This document shows, piece after piece, positions 21,937-33,479 of a DNA stretch of 64,000 nucleotides. Source of the DNA: Tubulanus polymorphus (taxonomy: Eukaryota; Nemertea; Palaeonemertea; Tubulaniformes; Tubulanidae); contig NC_134035.1 in the NCBI RefSeq assembly GCF_964204645.1, positions 13,497,951 through 13,561,950 of the forward strand. The letters are read 5' to 3'. A program made the translations under genes and the position numbers. Within the stretch, counting starts at the first letter, position 1; every line of letters starts with the position of its first letter. The notes under the pieces are model-generated. The model was not told the origin of the DNA. It saw only the letters and a program-made list of their open reading frames with translations, and did not search any database.

Positions 21937-24900
21937 ATGTCGTACACATTTGTTCTTGAAATCTTGAAGGCGGTACAGGTCGAGGCGGTGAAGAACAGCG
22001 GGTCCCTCGACCTGTTTTGTATCATCAGTAAGTTTTTATTCATTACCTTATCTCAGTTATTAAGCCTCAACTATCTCAATTACTTATCTCGGTTACCTCA
22101 AATATCCAATACACAACAATCTAGCACAAATCTCTGAAATTTCATTAAAAGATTTCTCGAATCCGAAATCTTAATAAACTAGAGTATCTAAACTGCTAAA
22201 TACTTACCCAATTCTATTCAGGTAATATCTTTATTCATTTGAATACACCAGTTACTTGAAAGTTCAATTATTTCAATACTTAATCTCAAAAACTAATCAC
22301 AAAAATATCGAGTTTTCAATACCTCAAATGTATAATTTTACTGATCTTAAATATTTCAATCATTTGATTCAAGGTCAAATCTCAGTTCAATACCAAAATA
22401 TCATTGATTTTTTCTTAAATCAGTTATTTGTATTCTCAATTATATCATTTGATAATAGTTTAATATTCTTTTTATTAAATAACAACTCAATTATTCTTCA
22501 TTGAAAAGTAAAATTTCATTTGATTCTGTAAATTCGTTCAAGCATCTACAAAATTGAATAAGGAAAGGAAATTATTTCTATTTCTGCATTAAAACAATCT
22601 AAGTTACAAATTAACCGCAGTAATGACAAATATATCTATCTACCCTTGATGTCTCATAGAATTTCCATTCCTTTGCTTCATTCGAGACTCGAAACAAATA
22701 TTCATGGTACAAAATTGAATTGAATTTAATACAACTTGACTGACTCTGATGGATGGGATTTAATAAAATTATGTAGAAACCTATTTCCGGGTTCAAATTT
22801 GACGTTTGTAAAGAATCCCATCACTCCAAGCATGTATCATTGATGCTCTTTAATTCTTTTTAGAAAGCTGCAAATAAACAGTTTGAAACTGTTTAATAGA
22901 TAATAGGCCTCGGTCATCATTGATATCATTATCATATGTCTTTTTAGCAGGGTGGTGCGGTGGCCAGTCCTTCGTCCAAAACTAAGACCACCCAAGCCTT
23001 TAAGCACAGGCCACATACAAGTTCCAAATAAATAACTATAAAAAGGCCTTTTATGTGAAGTTTGAATTTGCATTGCGAGTTAGGCTATTGAAATTTTTAC
23101 TGATTCATTTTTTATCCGATCAGCAAGACTATATTTTAAAATTTAGTTAATTACACTGCGTGCGGATCATCGGATAGGCCAACATCAGATAGGCCTAGGC
23201 GTACTAACGATGTTTCCGTAAAAAATGAAAAGGCAGCAGTGCATAATTGATAATATTCGTTGAAGTTAGAAAAGGTTTCTATTTTGTTGTAAAAATTATT
23301 TGCAATTAGGCCTAAAAGCTACGGTAGGTACCGGACCCAAATATTTATCCATCTCTAAATAAAGCCTAGCAACCCCGGCCTAGTGTTTTTCCAGCCTGGG
23401 CGTAGCGTTTTTCCAGCCCAGCCCTCGTAACATAACAACTTAAAACTTCAACAGAAATGATATGAATGCAGTTTTTTGCGGGGAAGTAGGTGTCGCTATA
23501 TTTACAGTGATTTATTCCACCGATTGATTCAACATTCGAGGGGTAAGTAGTGACTGTTTTGAAATATCTAATGAATATCGGTATACGTGAAATAGGCCTA
23601 GATTCCTATTATTATTCTTTATTCACTGTTTAATGACATTTTGTTTAATGAGTGAATGATAATATATTTGATGTTTTGTAGTAAATGGATTTGATTGATT
23701 TATATGAAGTCACTGGTTGCGGGAGGAAGTTTGAATAATTGCGTTATGTACAATAACAATTTACTCAACGTAAGTTTAACCGATCTCTCATTTATTCATT
23801 ATTTACTGATATATATATGTTTGGTTTTTTTATGACGACTGTTTTTATAAAAATGTGTTTATTATATTTAGAATGAATTTGTTTGAAGCCGGTTGTGAAT
23901 TTGTTTTACAATCTTCAGTGATACCAATGCATCAAGCCAATACCAGTGATACCAGTGCATCATCCCAGTACCAGCGATACCAGTGCATCATCCCAGTACC
24001 AGCGATACCAGCGCATCATCCCAGTACCAGTGCATCATCCCAGTACCAGCGAAACCAGTGCTTCGTCCCAGTACCAGCGATACCAGTGCATCAAACCAGT
24101 ACCAGTGATACCAGTGCATCAAACCAGTCTGGTTATTCTACAAACTGCTGATTGTTGATTTTTCAGTTTCTATTGGTTTTGGTTTCTGTGAAGGAAATAC
24201 TGATGATATTTTAATGTAATTCTTTGCTTCGTTTTTTTGTTTGAAATGAAAATTAAGTAACTTTTGAAGTATTTGTACTTTGAATACAATTTACGTTGTA
24301 AACATTTTAAATTAAATGGCACATTGAGAAATCTGAATCGTCAGAATTCTTTTTTGGTTGAAATTCAATATTCAGTAAGATTACTAACTGGCAGCCTTTG
24401 TTGTTTCTCCGTCAAATTAAGTACATTTTGCATATTTGTTCTTGTCATCTTGAATTTTGGTTACCCTTGATCTCATCATCACAAAAACATGTTTTGATCA
24501 GAAACAAAATGGCTTTCTTGTGGGTTTTTATACCACAAATATCATTGTTAGGCCTGATGTTCGCCGTATTACATTGAAATTTGAAATGGTATATTTGAGG
24601 AAAGGATACTTGATGAAACCCGTTTTTCGATTAGCCAATACTACACAATTAGCGGCCATCTTAGTCTCATCAAATCTCGTTCATTGGAAAATGGTTTTAT
24701 TGATGAAAATATCGACTAGTTTCATAAACCTTAACAGGTTTCTTCATGCGTCCCTCTATCTTGAATTGTTTTTGTATTACTATTGTACATTTCTTATACA
24801 TGTAATTCAAAATGGTAAATGAATTATCATGTAATGATATTATTTGGTTCAACTCCAGAATAGGTCAATATAGTTCCATCGTGGAGGATTTTCTTTAATG

Positions 24901-27900
24901 AAGTGAGTGGTTCGGTTTCTGATTGCCGACCTATTTTACTCGTCGACAATTCCGACGATTTAGAATTGCCGACCTATTTTACTCGTCGACAATTCCGACG
25001 ATTTAGAATTGCCGACCTATTTTACTCGTCGACAATTCCGACGATTTAGAATTGCCGACCTATTTTACTCGTCGACAATTCCGACGATTTAGAATTGCCG
25101 ACCTATTTTACTCGTCGACAATTCCGACGATTTTAAATTGCCGACCTATTTTACTCGTAGACAATTCCGACGATTTAGAATTGTTGAAGGGAAGATAAAT
25201 TTTCAAGCAACGACACGGCCACTTGATGCCGATTGCAGTTTGTATCTATAAAGGGTAATCTACACACGGTCCTTCATCCCAGCCATTTTATATCAGGGTA
25301 ATCCACACAAACACCCAGCCCCTCGATCCCAGCCACCTTATTCAAGGGTAATCCACGCAAACACACAGCCCCTCGATCCCAGCCACCTTATTCAAGGGTA
25401 ATCCACGCAAACACACAACCCCTCGATCCCAGCCACTTTATATCAGGGTAATCCGCGCACACACACAGCCCCTCGATCCCAGCCACTTTATATCAGGGTA
25501 ATCCACGCACACACACAGCCCCTCGATCCCAGCCACTTTATATCAGGGGTAATCCACGCAAAAACACAGCCCCTCAATCCCAGCCACCTTATTCAAGGGT
25601 AATCCACGCAAACACGCAGCCCCTCGATCCCAGCCACTTTATTCAAGGGTAATCCACGCAAACACACAGCCCTCGATCCCAGCCACATTATATCAGGGTA
25701 ATCCACGCACACACACAGCCCCTCGATCCCAGCCACATTATATCAGGGTAATCCACGCACACACGCAGCCCCTCGATCCCAGCCACATTATATCAGGGTA
25801 ATCCACGCACACACGCAGCCCCTCGATCCCAGCCACATTATATCAGGGTAATCCACGCACACACGCAGCCCCTCGATCCCAGCCACATTATATCAGGGTA
25901 ATCCACGCAAACACACAGCCCCTCGATCCCAGCCACTTTATATCAGGGTAATCCGCGCAAACACGCAGCCCCTCGATCCCAGCCACTTTATATCAGGGGA
26001 TATTATTATATAAAAGATATTGCAATTCTAAATCGTCGGAATTGTCGACGAGTAAAATAGGTCGGCAATTTAAAATCGTCGGAATTGTCGACGAGTAAAA
26101 TAGGTCGGCAATTCTAAATCGTCGGAATTGTCTACGAGTAATATAGGTTGGCAATTCTAAATCGTCGGAATTGTCGACGAGTAAAATAGGTTGGCAATTC
26201 TAAATCGTCGGAATTATCGACGAGTATAATAGGTGGGCAATTCTAAATCGTCGGAATTGTCGACGAGTAAAACAGGTCGGCTACCTGGCTCGCGGAAGAA
26301 TACGTGCTATGTACTCAGCCTGGGCAGATCTACTTTTACCTGTTCTGGAGTTGAGCCTATTATTTTACTTGAATTGAACAGCATCTCATCAAGTTGAATT
26401 ACTTTTTTCATATGATAAGTATTTTATGTGAATAGTTAAAATCGGATTTAAGTGAAAATGAACTTTGGTGTTTGATTTCGAGACAAATCGCTTTTTGTAA
26501 ATGGTTAAACTCCATTTGAGATGAATACACATAAAGATGTATTCAAATGTTGAAATGTATTCAAACGTAGCGTTTTATCAGAATATTGTCCTAGATTACG
26601 TCAAATATGAGCTGAACATTTCTGAATACAACTCCAGAACTACATCAGAACTAGTACTAATATCCTCTTGATGAAGTCGTGGGAGATATTATAGTTTTAG
26701 CTGTACTGCGTCTGTGTGAAGTTTTTGCGTTTATCGCCACTTCCTTTGAATTCTTAAACAAGCTGTGTCTGAAGGATTCAATATTCAAGGGGTAAGTGGC
26801 TCATTTGAAATAAGTTTGAATATATGTGAAATAGGCCTTCATCGAGGTGCAGTGGTCCAGTCACTGATCCTTCACCTTGGTTCTTCTCTGGGCTCCAATT
26901 AAATTGGGGAGAAGAAACTCCCGGACCTACTTATAAATACCCTGAGTGGCCCAGGGCAATATTTCTGAGGTTCCACGTATAAATGTCTAGTAAATGACAG
27001 AATGATTTTTTAACTTATAGCTTTTGATAGAATATCTTTTCATCTTATTTAGAAACACGAATGTTGACACAGAACCCTTCAAATAATGTATTGTAGTTAT
27101 CAATGGATAAAAACATTATTATAACGGTTTTTACAGCGTCAAAAATAGGCCTGTTCCAGAGGTCATTTATTACTAATTAAATCAATACAAATTGTTTTAT
27201 TTGTAGAATTGGATGTAGCCAGCAGTGAATTGGTTTGATTACATGGCCGCATGATATATAGATATATAGGTTTTGCGAATGGTGAAAGTAGTCGGGGACA
27301 TGTCAGGGAAAAAGCAAGACAAATAAAAGAAGCCACCCTGAAACGTGCTTGCATTTTTACGAACACCTTTGATGTCAAAGAGTTTTAGAATAACCAAATT
27401 ATGAATTATGAACAAATCGTAAAGAATAAACATTTAATTGCTCTTTGTTGTTATGACCACCGCAGCTATTTATTTCACCAGGAAAAATGATTTCCGAAGT
27501 TTGGAGGATCTAAAACGGTAAACAACGGATGTATTGTTATCGCATTTATCAAATTTATGCTTTCGTCGTGTAATTCCATCTGATACTTCTAATACTGTCA
27601 AGTAAGAATATTTTGTTGAGGCAACTTATTTCAGTCAAAGGTGGACCATCTTGAATCTCTTTAAGTCACCCTGATACTGGTATGATTTTTTCCCCGCAAA
27701 GTTCTGAATCCCCCACTCGGCTGGAATAGCTAAGGTGCCACCCCAGAGGGCGCCCCTTGGGGTGGAGTTTCTATTTCTTCAAATCGCTACTAGTCCTACA
27801 GTTTTAATCCGATCAATTCCAAATTTGGTATGAATGTTCTATGGACCAATACCTACAAAGTACAGAGACCTTTTTGGATTTGGACCCAAGGGGGCACCCC

Positions 27901-29367
27901 CTAGGTATGCAGCTTCTATTTCTTCAAGCTTCTATTTCTTCTATATAAGCCGATATGCTCCTTGTTTATCTTTCCTCTTCTGTTCGTTGTATCGGGTGTA
28001 GCTGTTTTCAGGAATGCCTTCCTGATATTTTCATTTATCCATGGTAGACCAAGCTGTTATTCTTATTATTGTTCATTAGTTATACCCGAACTGTATTGAA
28101 AGCAATGGGCGTTATGAAAACAATATATAATTTGATAATATGAGGAATGAAGAAGATGCATTTGAAAGCTTTTCAGCAACAGTGTAAAAGGCTGGCGCAG
28201 GTGATCATAATATTGACATCTGTATGAGTTTTCTCAGGTTTTCTGTTAAATCGTGAGGCTAGTTATTCCAAAACAAATTTATATAGTTGTGAAACCTGAA
28301 CTGTACCATAATTGCAGTTGTTGGTATGAACCAATTCTACCTATGCATTCCCAAAACTATTACCATCCACTATTGATGCATCAACAGATACGATGACAAA
28401 ACCGAAATTGCCTTCAAACTCTTGATTTAGAAATGAATCAGATAAACTGGCAATTAATTGTAATGATGATTCTGTCTAACAGTTGTTTGTATGATTTCAG
28501 TGATGAGTAAACAAAATTTTATTCATCACTATTGTATTGACAGACATAAGTCTACGTGGTATTAATGTGTAATATTCGTGATCCTTAATAGTTTTTCTTT
28601 TCATTTCAGCTGAAAGACTTGTCAGAGATGTAATCAAGAAGAAAAATGAGTCTGGCCACACTTATGAGGCGGCAACACGTCTACAACAAAGATTACAAAG
28701 GTGTGTTGATCTAATGTCGTCTCATAAGCCGGTGGAGCCAGTTCCACCAACACCTGAATTGGCTCCTCCGCAGGTGGTGGACCCTGCTCCTGCGGTGCAG
28801 GTGGTTGCGCCCACCGTATCTTCGGATACGGAGGTCGTGCCACCTGTTATCGTGGAGCAGGAGGTCGCCCCTGCCGTGGTTGCCCCGACAGAGGCGCCAC
28901 AGGTCCAGACTCCTGCACCGCGCAGGTCGCCCCGTAGAAATATAAAAAAAGTTAACTATTCAGAAGGTTCGGGGCGGCCTAATAAAAAAAAATCTCCAAA
29001 ACGTGCGACTCCTCCACCACCACCATCTTTTGAGGAGTCGAGTGATGAGGAGTTATTTCATACTCCTGGAGCTCCACAACCAGGGCCCCCACCACCACCA
29101 CAAACACCTGTGGGAGTGCAACAAAAAAAAAGAAAGAGAGGTACATATGATAATGAAAATAATAATGAAAATAATAATGAAATGCCCGCCCAGGCTGGAT
29201 CATCGGGCGCTCCAGCGGGGGTACCACCCGCCCCCGCTGTAGAGCTTGTTGCACGTGGCCCTGGTTGGTCAAAGAACATAAGAATGAAAGATCCTTTACA
29301 ATTGCTCCGCGATGTTGAAGGGGCCTTTGATGGCAACTATACATTCATTAAAAGACAACGGCGATAA
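21937..29367 (+). CDS. Unrecognised proline-rich, basic, probably nuclear protein (2 coding exons)
   Basis: I do not recognise this protein. Noncoding exon 1 (about 21696-21720) joins exon 2 (21812-22027), where translation starts at 21937. A phase-1 donor (A/GTAAGT) joins exon 3 (28610-29367) across a 6.6-kb intron, for 282 residues in all. Residues 1-70 look like a compact helical domain (VLEILKAVQVEAVKN, then ERLVRDVIKKKNESGHTYEA, TRLQQRLQRCVDLM). Residues about 75-130 are Pro/Val/Ala-rich low complexity. Next come basic stretches RRSPRRNIKK and GRPNKKKSPKR (AT-hook-like GRP core), an acidic patch ESSDEE, polyproline, a KKRKRG nuclear-signal-like motif and an Asn/Glu run. The C-terminus DPLQLLRDVEGAFDGNYTF ends in KRQRR. 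The two ends look constrained, the middle disordered. AATAAA overlaps the stop (29366-29371). Exon 3 alone could start at Met 28714, but the phase-compatible upstream exon and strong promoter favour the longer form. Confidence 0.62.
23922..24128. repeat. 28-29 bp minisatellite in the 6.6-kb intron
   Basis: The unit is CCAGTACCAGCGATACCAGT followed by GCATCATC, about 7 copies. Confidence 0.9.
24925..26282. mobile_element. Foldback-type element: 6 x 43 bp, about 15 x 50 bp, 6 x 43 bp inverted
   Basis: The left arm has six direct 43-bp units starting at 24925, 24968, 25011, 25054, 25097 and 25140 (GCCGACCTATTTTACTCGTC...). The right arm (about 26020-26282) has six such units in opposite orientation. 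The core (about 25246-25998) is a 50-bp array with CCTCGATCCCAGCCAC and AGGGTAATCCACGC. Long inverted ends made of tandem units are the hallmark of foldback (FB-like) elements. No transposase frame is present. It sits inside the intron of the proline-rich protein gene. Confidence 0.8.
26700..27240. repeat. Diverged duplicate of 23460-23900
   Basis: Both regions contain GATTCAATATTCAAGGGGTAAGT-like words followed by GTGAAATAGGCCT. This suggests an old intronic duplication. The GGTAAGT words could be donors of alternative first exons, but no promoter is seen. Confidence 0.35.
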
Positions 29368-29867
29368 TAAAAAACCATCCCCCCTTCACTCGCCATCACT
29401 CCGGGCAACAACACCAGCCCATACACGTCTGCAGATCGGCACTCCTTTCATCATCCATTTTTATTATCACTTGTCACTTTGTAATATAAGTGAGTTTTAA
29501 AAACTTATTAATTTCATTTCATTCTTCGTCGGTCTGCAGTTCGCGCGGTGCCACAAAATATCTGTCAACCCCCCTTGCATTAGGAACCAGTGGGCGTGCA
29601 GTCCTGCATTATTAATGTTTTTTTATTAAAAAAAAAAAAAAGCAAAAACCAGATCTAACGAGTTTTTAACGAGAGTTTTACGGTTCTCTCAAAAAAATTA
29701 AAAAACAAAAAAATCAAAAAAATTCATCATCATTTCATCAACTTTATTTATTTTCCTTGGATGAATTTAATTTCATTCCATCATGTCATCCATCATTATT
29801 TTAAATTATTTTCATTTATTTTCTGACTGTACGTCCCGCTGTGTTCCTACCAAACCCGCCCACACCA

Positions 29868-30262
29868 TTCCATTCTTGCATACAAAATGACTTATGCAAT
29901 TCCATTCTTGCATTCAAAATGACTCATGCAGTTCCATTCCTGCATCAAAATGACACGCAGTTCCATTCCTGCATTCAAAATGACTCATGCAGTTCCATTC
30001 TTGCATTCAACATGATTTATGCAATTCCATTCCTGCATTCAAAATGACACTCATGCAGTTCCATTCTTGCATTCAAAATGACTCGTGCAGTTCAATTCCC
30101 GCTTTCAAAATGACTCATGCAGTTCCATTCCTGCATTCAAAATGACACTCATGCAGTTCCATTCATGCAGCAATTCCATTCCTGCATTCAAAATGACACT
30201 CATGCAGTTCCATTCATGCAGCAATTCCATTCCTGCATTCAAAATGACTCGTGCAGTTCCAT
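29868..30262. repeat. About 32-34 bp minisatellite downstream of the proline-rich protein gene
   Basis: The unit is TTCCATTCCTGCATTCAAAA then TGACTCATGCAG, about 12 copies. It may lie in a long 3' UTR or in the flank. Confidence 0.9.
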
Positions 30263-30359
30263 GGATTTTTCAAATCAAAAGGACAGCTATGATTCACATA
30301 ATGTGATTCTTTTTGATACTCAAAAACGCAGAGAAGGAACAGCTATGTTTTACACATAA

Positions 30360-31595
30360 TGCGATTTCTTATCAAACTACATTGGAATACTTTTTTTAAT
30401 GTGTTCCATGTTATCCCACCCCTGATACTATGACGTTCATACGTCAAGTTTAAAATCATTGTTTATTGTTATTAAAATACTTGTTTTTCTAATTACAGAT
30501 TTAAAGATTTATTTGATTTATCACGAAAACTTGAAATGTTTATATCTATTGCCAAATAGCAGAAGGAAATCCTTTAAATGTGATTGGAAGGACTTCAAAT
30601 ATTCACTCGTTTAAGAATAGGAATATGTATTCATACGAATAACTGCGTGACATTGGATAAAATGTTGAGCAAAACTGGAAATCACAGCAAAAACAACGGT
30701 AATCGATTTCATTACATTTTTAGGATCAACCACGTTGATCCTTATCGACATCCTTATAGTGCTGAGAGTAACTTTCTGTCAGCTCTGGGTGGTCAAATTG
30801 TAACCACTGGATCTACACAGCTGATATTTTGTCATCAGAAGAGAAATAGATGGAATTAATATGGAAAGTTGTGTCCATCAGCTCTTTGTCATTTGGAAGT
30901 ACTGGGAGAAAATGAGCAGATGAATTTTCCCCATTTCTAATAATCGATGCTTGACCTTGTTTCTTGATAATGTCATCACTGGGAGAGCCCGTCTGCATCC
31001 AAGTTCAATGTTATAGAATAAACATTGAATCGATCGTCTGCCATGTGCGAGTCATGGGAATAATGTAATACCATGCATACTATCACACACGCTTACTACT
31101 GGTGTTGTGTGCGCCAAGATTTCATCTTCATACCTTATTGCAAATCCCACAACAAATCCATTTCAATGCTCAATGGTTAACTGTACTCAGTTGATCCTAC
31201 TGCACCCATGGTCCTTTATTAGGGTGTAAAATGGAATAATTCACTTGATCCATGATCAATACATGAATTTAATAATTGATAAATACGATAAATAAAACCT
31301 TATAAAATTCTGTATAGATTCAGTAAAAGAATGATCTCTGATAAGAGAATTTGTTGTTGTCAAGTCGGTGAAGTTGTATTGGCTAATAATGACCCTAATG
31401 ATCATCAGGTTCAGAATTTGACTTCATAATTCTTGTTTATTGAGCAGAGGAGAGAGAGTAGTTAGCGTTGATGAGGAGTTAAGGTGTGATGATTTAGATT
31501 TTTACACCAAATAATTGAGCATTAAATAAAAGATAAGATTGAGATATTTTTAGATAATGTGATTGAAAATTCAGATTTGAGAAATAATCATTGAT
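30360..31595. other. AT-rich interval, no gene recognised
   Basis: Short frames only, none with splice or family support. No array or terminal inverted repeat noted. Confidence 0.4.
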
Positions 31596-31596
31596 A

Positions 31597-32125
31597 AGTT
31601 AATTCCTGTATAGAGGACAGTCAGAAAAGGGAAGTTAATTCCTGTATAGAGGACAGTCAGAGAAGGAAAGTTAATTCCTGTATAGAGGACAGTCAGAGAA
31701 GGGAAATTAATTCCTGTATAGAGGACAGTCAGAGAAGGGAAGTTAATTCCTGTATAGAGGACAGTCAGAGAAGGGAAGTTAATTCCTGTATAGAGGACAG
31801 TCAGAGAAGGAAAGTTAATTCCTGTATAGAGGACAGTCAGAGAAGGAAAGTTAATTCCTGTATAGAGGACAGTCAGAGAAGGAAAGTTAATTCCTGTATA
31901 GAGGACAGTCAGAGAAGGAAGTTAATTCCTGTATAGAGGACAGTCAGAGAAGGAAGTTAATTCCTGTATAGAGGACAGTCAGAGAAGGAAAGTTAATTCC
32001 TGTAGAAGGCAGTCATAGAGAGCAGGTTGAACCCCTGTATAGAGAACAGTCAGAGAAGGGAAGTTAATTCCTGTAGAAGGCAGTCATAGAGAGTAGGTTG
32101 AACCCCTGTATAGAGAACAGTCAGA
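31597..32125. repeat. 35-36 bp minisatellite, about 14 copies
   Basis: The unit is GTTAATTCCTGTATAGAGGA then CAGTCAGAGAAGGGAA. The last units are shorter and diverged. Confidence 0.93.
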
Positions 32126-32159
32126 GGTTGATCGCATCCAATTATTAAACAAAAACCAG

Positions 32160-32160
<1 letters not shown>

Positions 32161-32250
<90 letters not shown>
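32161..32250. repeat. Perfect (ATC)30 microsatellite
   Basis: Thirty uninterrupted ATC triplets. The poly-Asp minus-strand frame over it is an artefact. Confidence 0.98.
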
Positions 32251-32251
<1 letters not shown>

Positions 32252-32919
32252 ATAGCCAGCAAACATTTCAGTAATATTCCAGTTATTGAACAGTTAGTGT
32301 TAAGATTATTACCGTTACAGTTTTTCACTTATTTCCTAAAGATTCAACCAAATTCATTCTATGTTTCGAGTCATTCATTGCAAAAATTCCAATTTACTCC
32401 AACTTTTGATGGTCAAAGTGATTCCTCGTTGTTAGGAAATCATTTGGGAAAATGTTCCTTTTATAAAAGTTACCGGCGTCAAACCTATCGCATTCAAGAA
32501 GAAACTATTATCTTAAAAACTATTTTATCTGAATCTTACATCAACTATTAATTATCTAAAAATTGTTTTATCCATATCTTAACATTTCCTGAATATCTAA
32601 AAAAAATCTGCGTTGTAAAACATTATTGAATATCACGGAACAAATTTTATGTATATCATATTTTAAATTGTTTTATTTGTACTTATTTTAAACTATTTTA
32701 ATTTTAAATAATTTCAAACCATTTTATATTTTTTAAGAACTAGATTATATTCGTTTTTTAAAACTAACCTACAGATCAATTTGATGAGTTATTTATCTTA
32801 TATTTGACTATATCATATACTGGAACCCAAGATATTTGAAACGGATAACTGAAGGTCCAGGTTTTATCACTGAATACTCTTTGACACAATTACGTGGTCC
32901 ACAACACAGATACAAATAG

Positions 32920-32965
32920 TGGTTATATAAAAGGCCCATATATTATAATGCACGCACGAAGAGCT
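32920..32965 (+). promoter_or_regulatory. Candidate TATA promoter before the 158-bp satellite
   Basis: TATATAAAAGGC (from about 32926) is a strong TATA match. A start would fall near 32957. No exon is recognised downstream. Confidence 0.35.
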
Positions 32966-33109
32966 TGTACTCATAGTTCATATGAAATGTGATTGAGAAC
33001 TTCTCATACTTTATTTAATCTTCTTTTCTTGATTTTTCTATTTTGTTTTAAAGATATTTTCAGATTGTCTGTGAGTTTATTGTATTCACTTTTTGATTTC
33101 AGTTTATTT

Positions 33110-33420
33110 GTTTATTGTGTTTAGATCTAGTTATTTAAGTCTATTCAGGTCTATTTATTTAGTATATTTCTAGTTATTCAAGTCTATTTAGGTCTCGCTA
33201 TTTAAGTCTATTTAGGCTAGTTATTTAAGTATATTTCTAGTTAATTTAAGTCTATTTAGGCTAATTTACTTAAGTATATTTAGGTCTAGTAATTTAAGTA
33301 TATTTAGGTCTAGTTATTTTAGTCGATTTCTAGTTATTCAAGTCGAGTTATTTAAGTATATTTAAGTCTCGTTATTTAAGTTTGTTTGGGTCAAGTTATA
33401 TTATTATTTTAAAGTTTAGT
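33110..33420. repeat. Degenerate 20-25 bp AT-rich repeat
   Basis: Variants of TTATTTAAGTCTATTTAGGT recur about 14 times. Confidence 0.7.
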
Positions 33421-33479
33421 TATTAAAGGTATAAAGTCTGTTGTTTCTAGGGTTCGGAATAAACAAATTTTCATCATTA

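Noticed and set aside
28979-29344. Minus-strand frame opposite the proline-rich exon
   Set aside because: Shadow frame of the plus-strand exon, whose splicing phase, domain-like ends and promoter favour the plus strand.
32050-32328. Poly-aspartate protein on the minus strand
   Set aside because: Direct product of the (ATC)30 microsatellite with no other conserved sequence.
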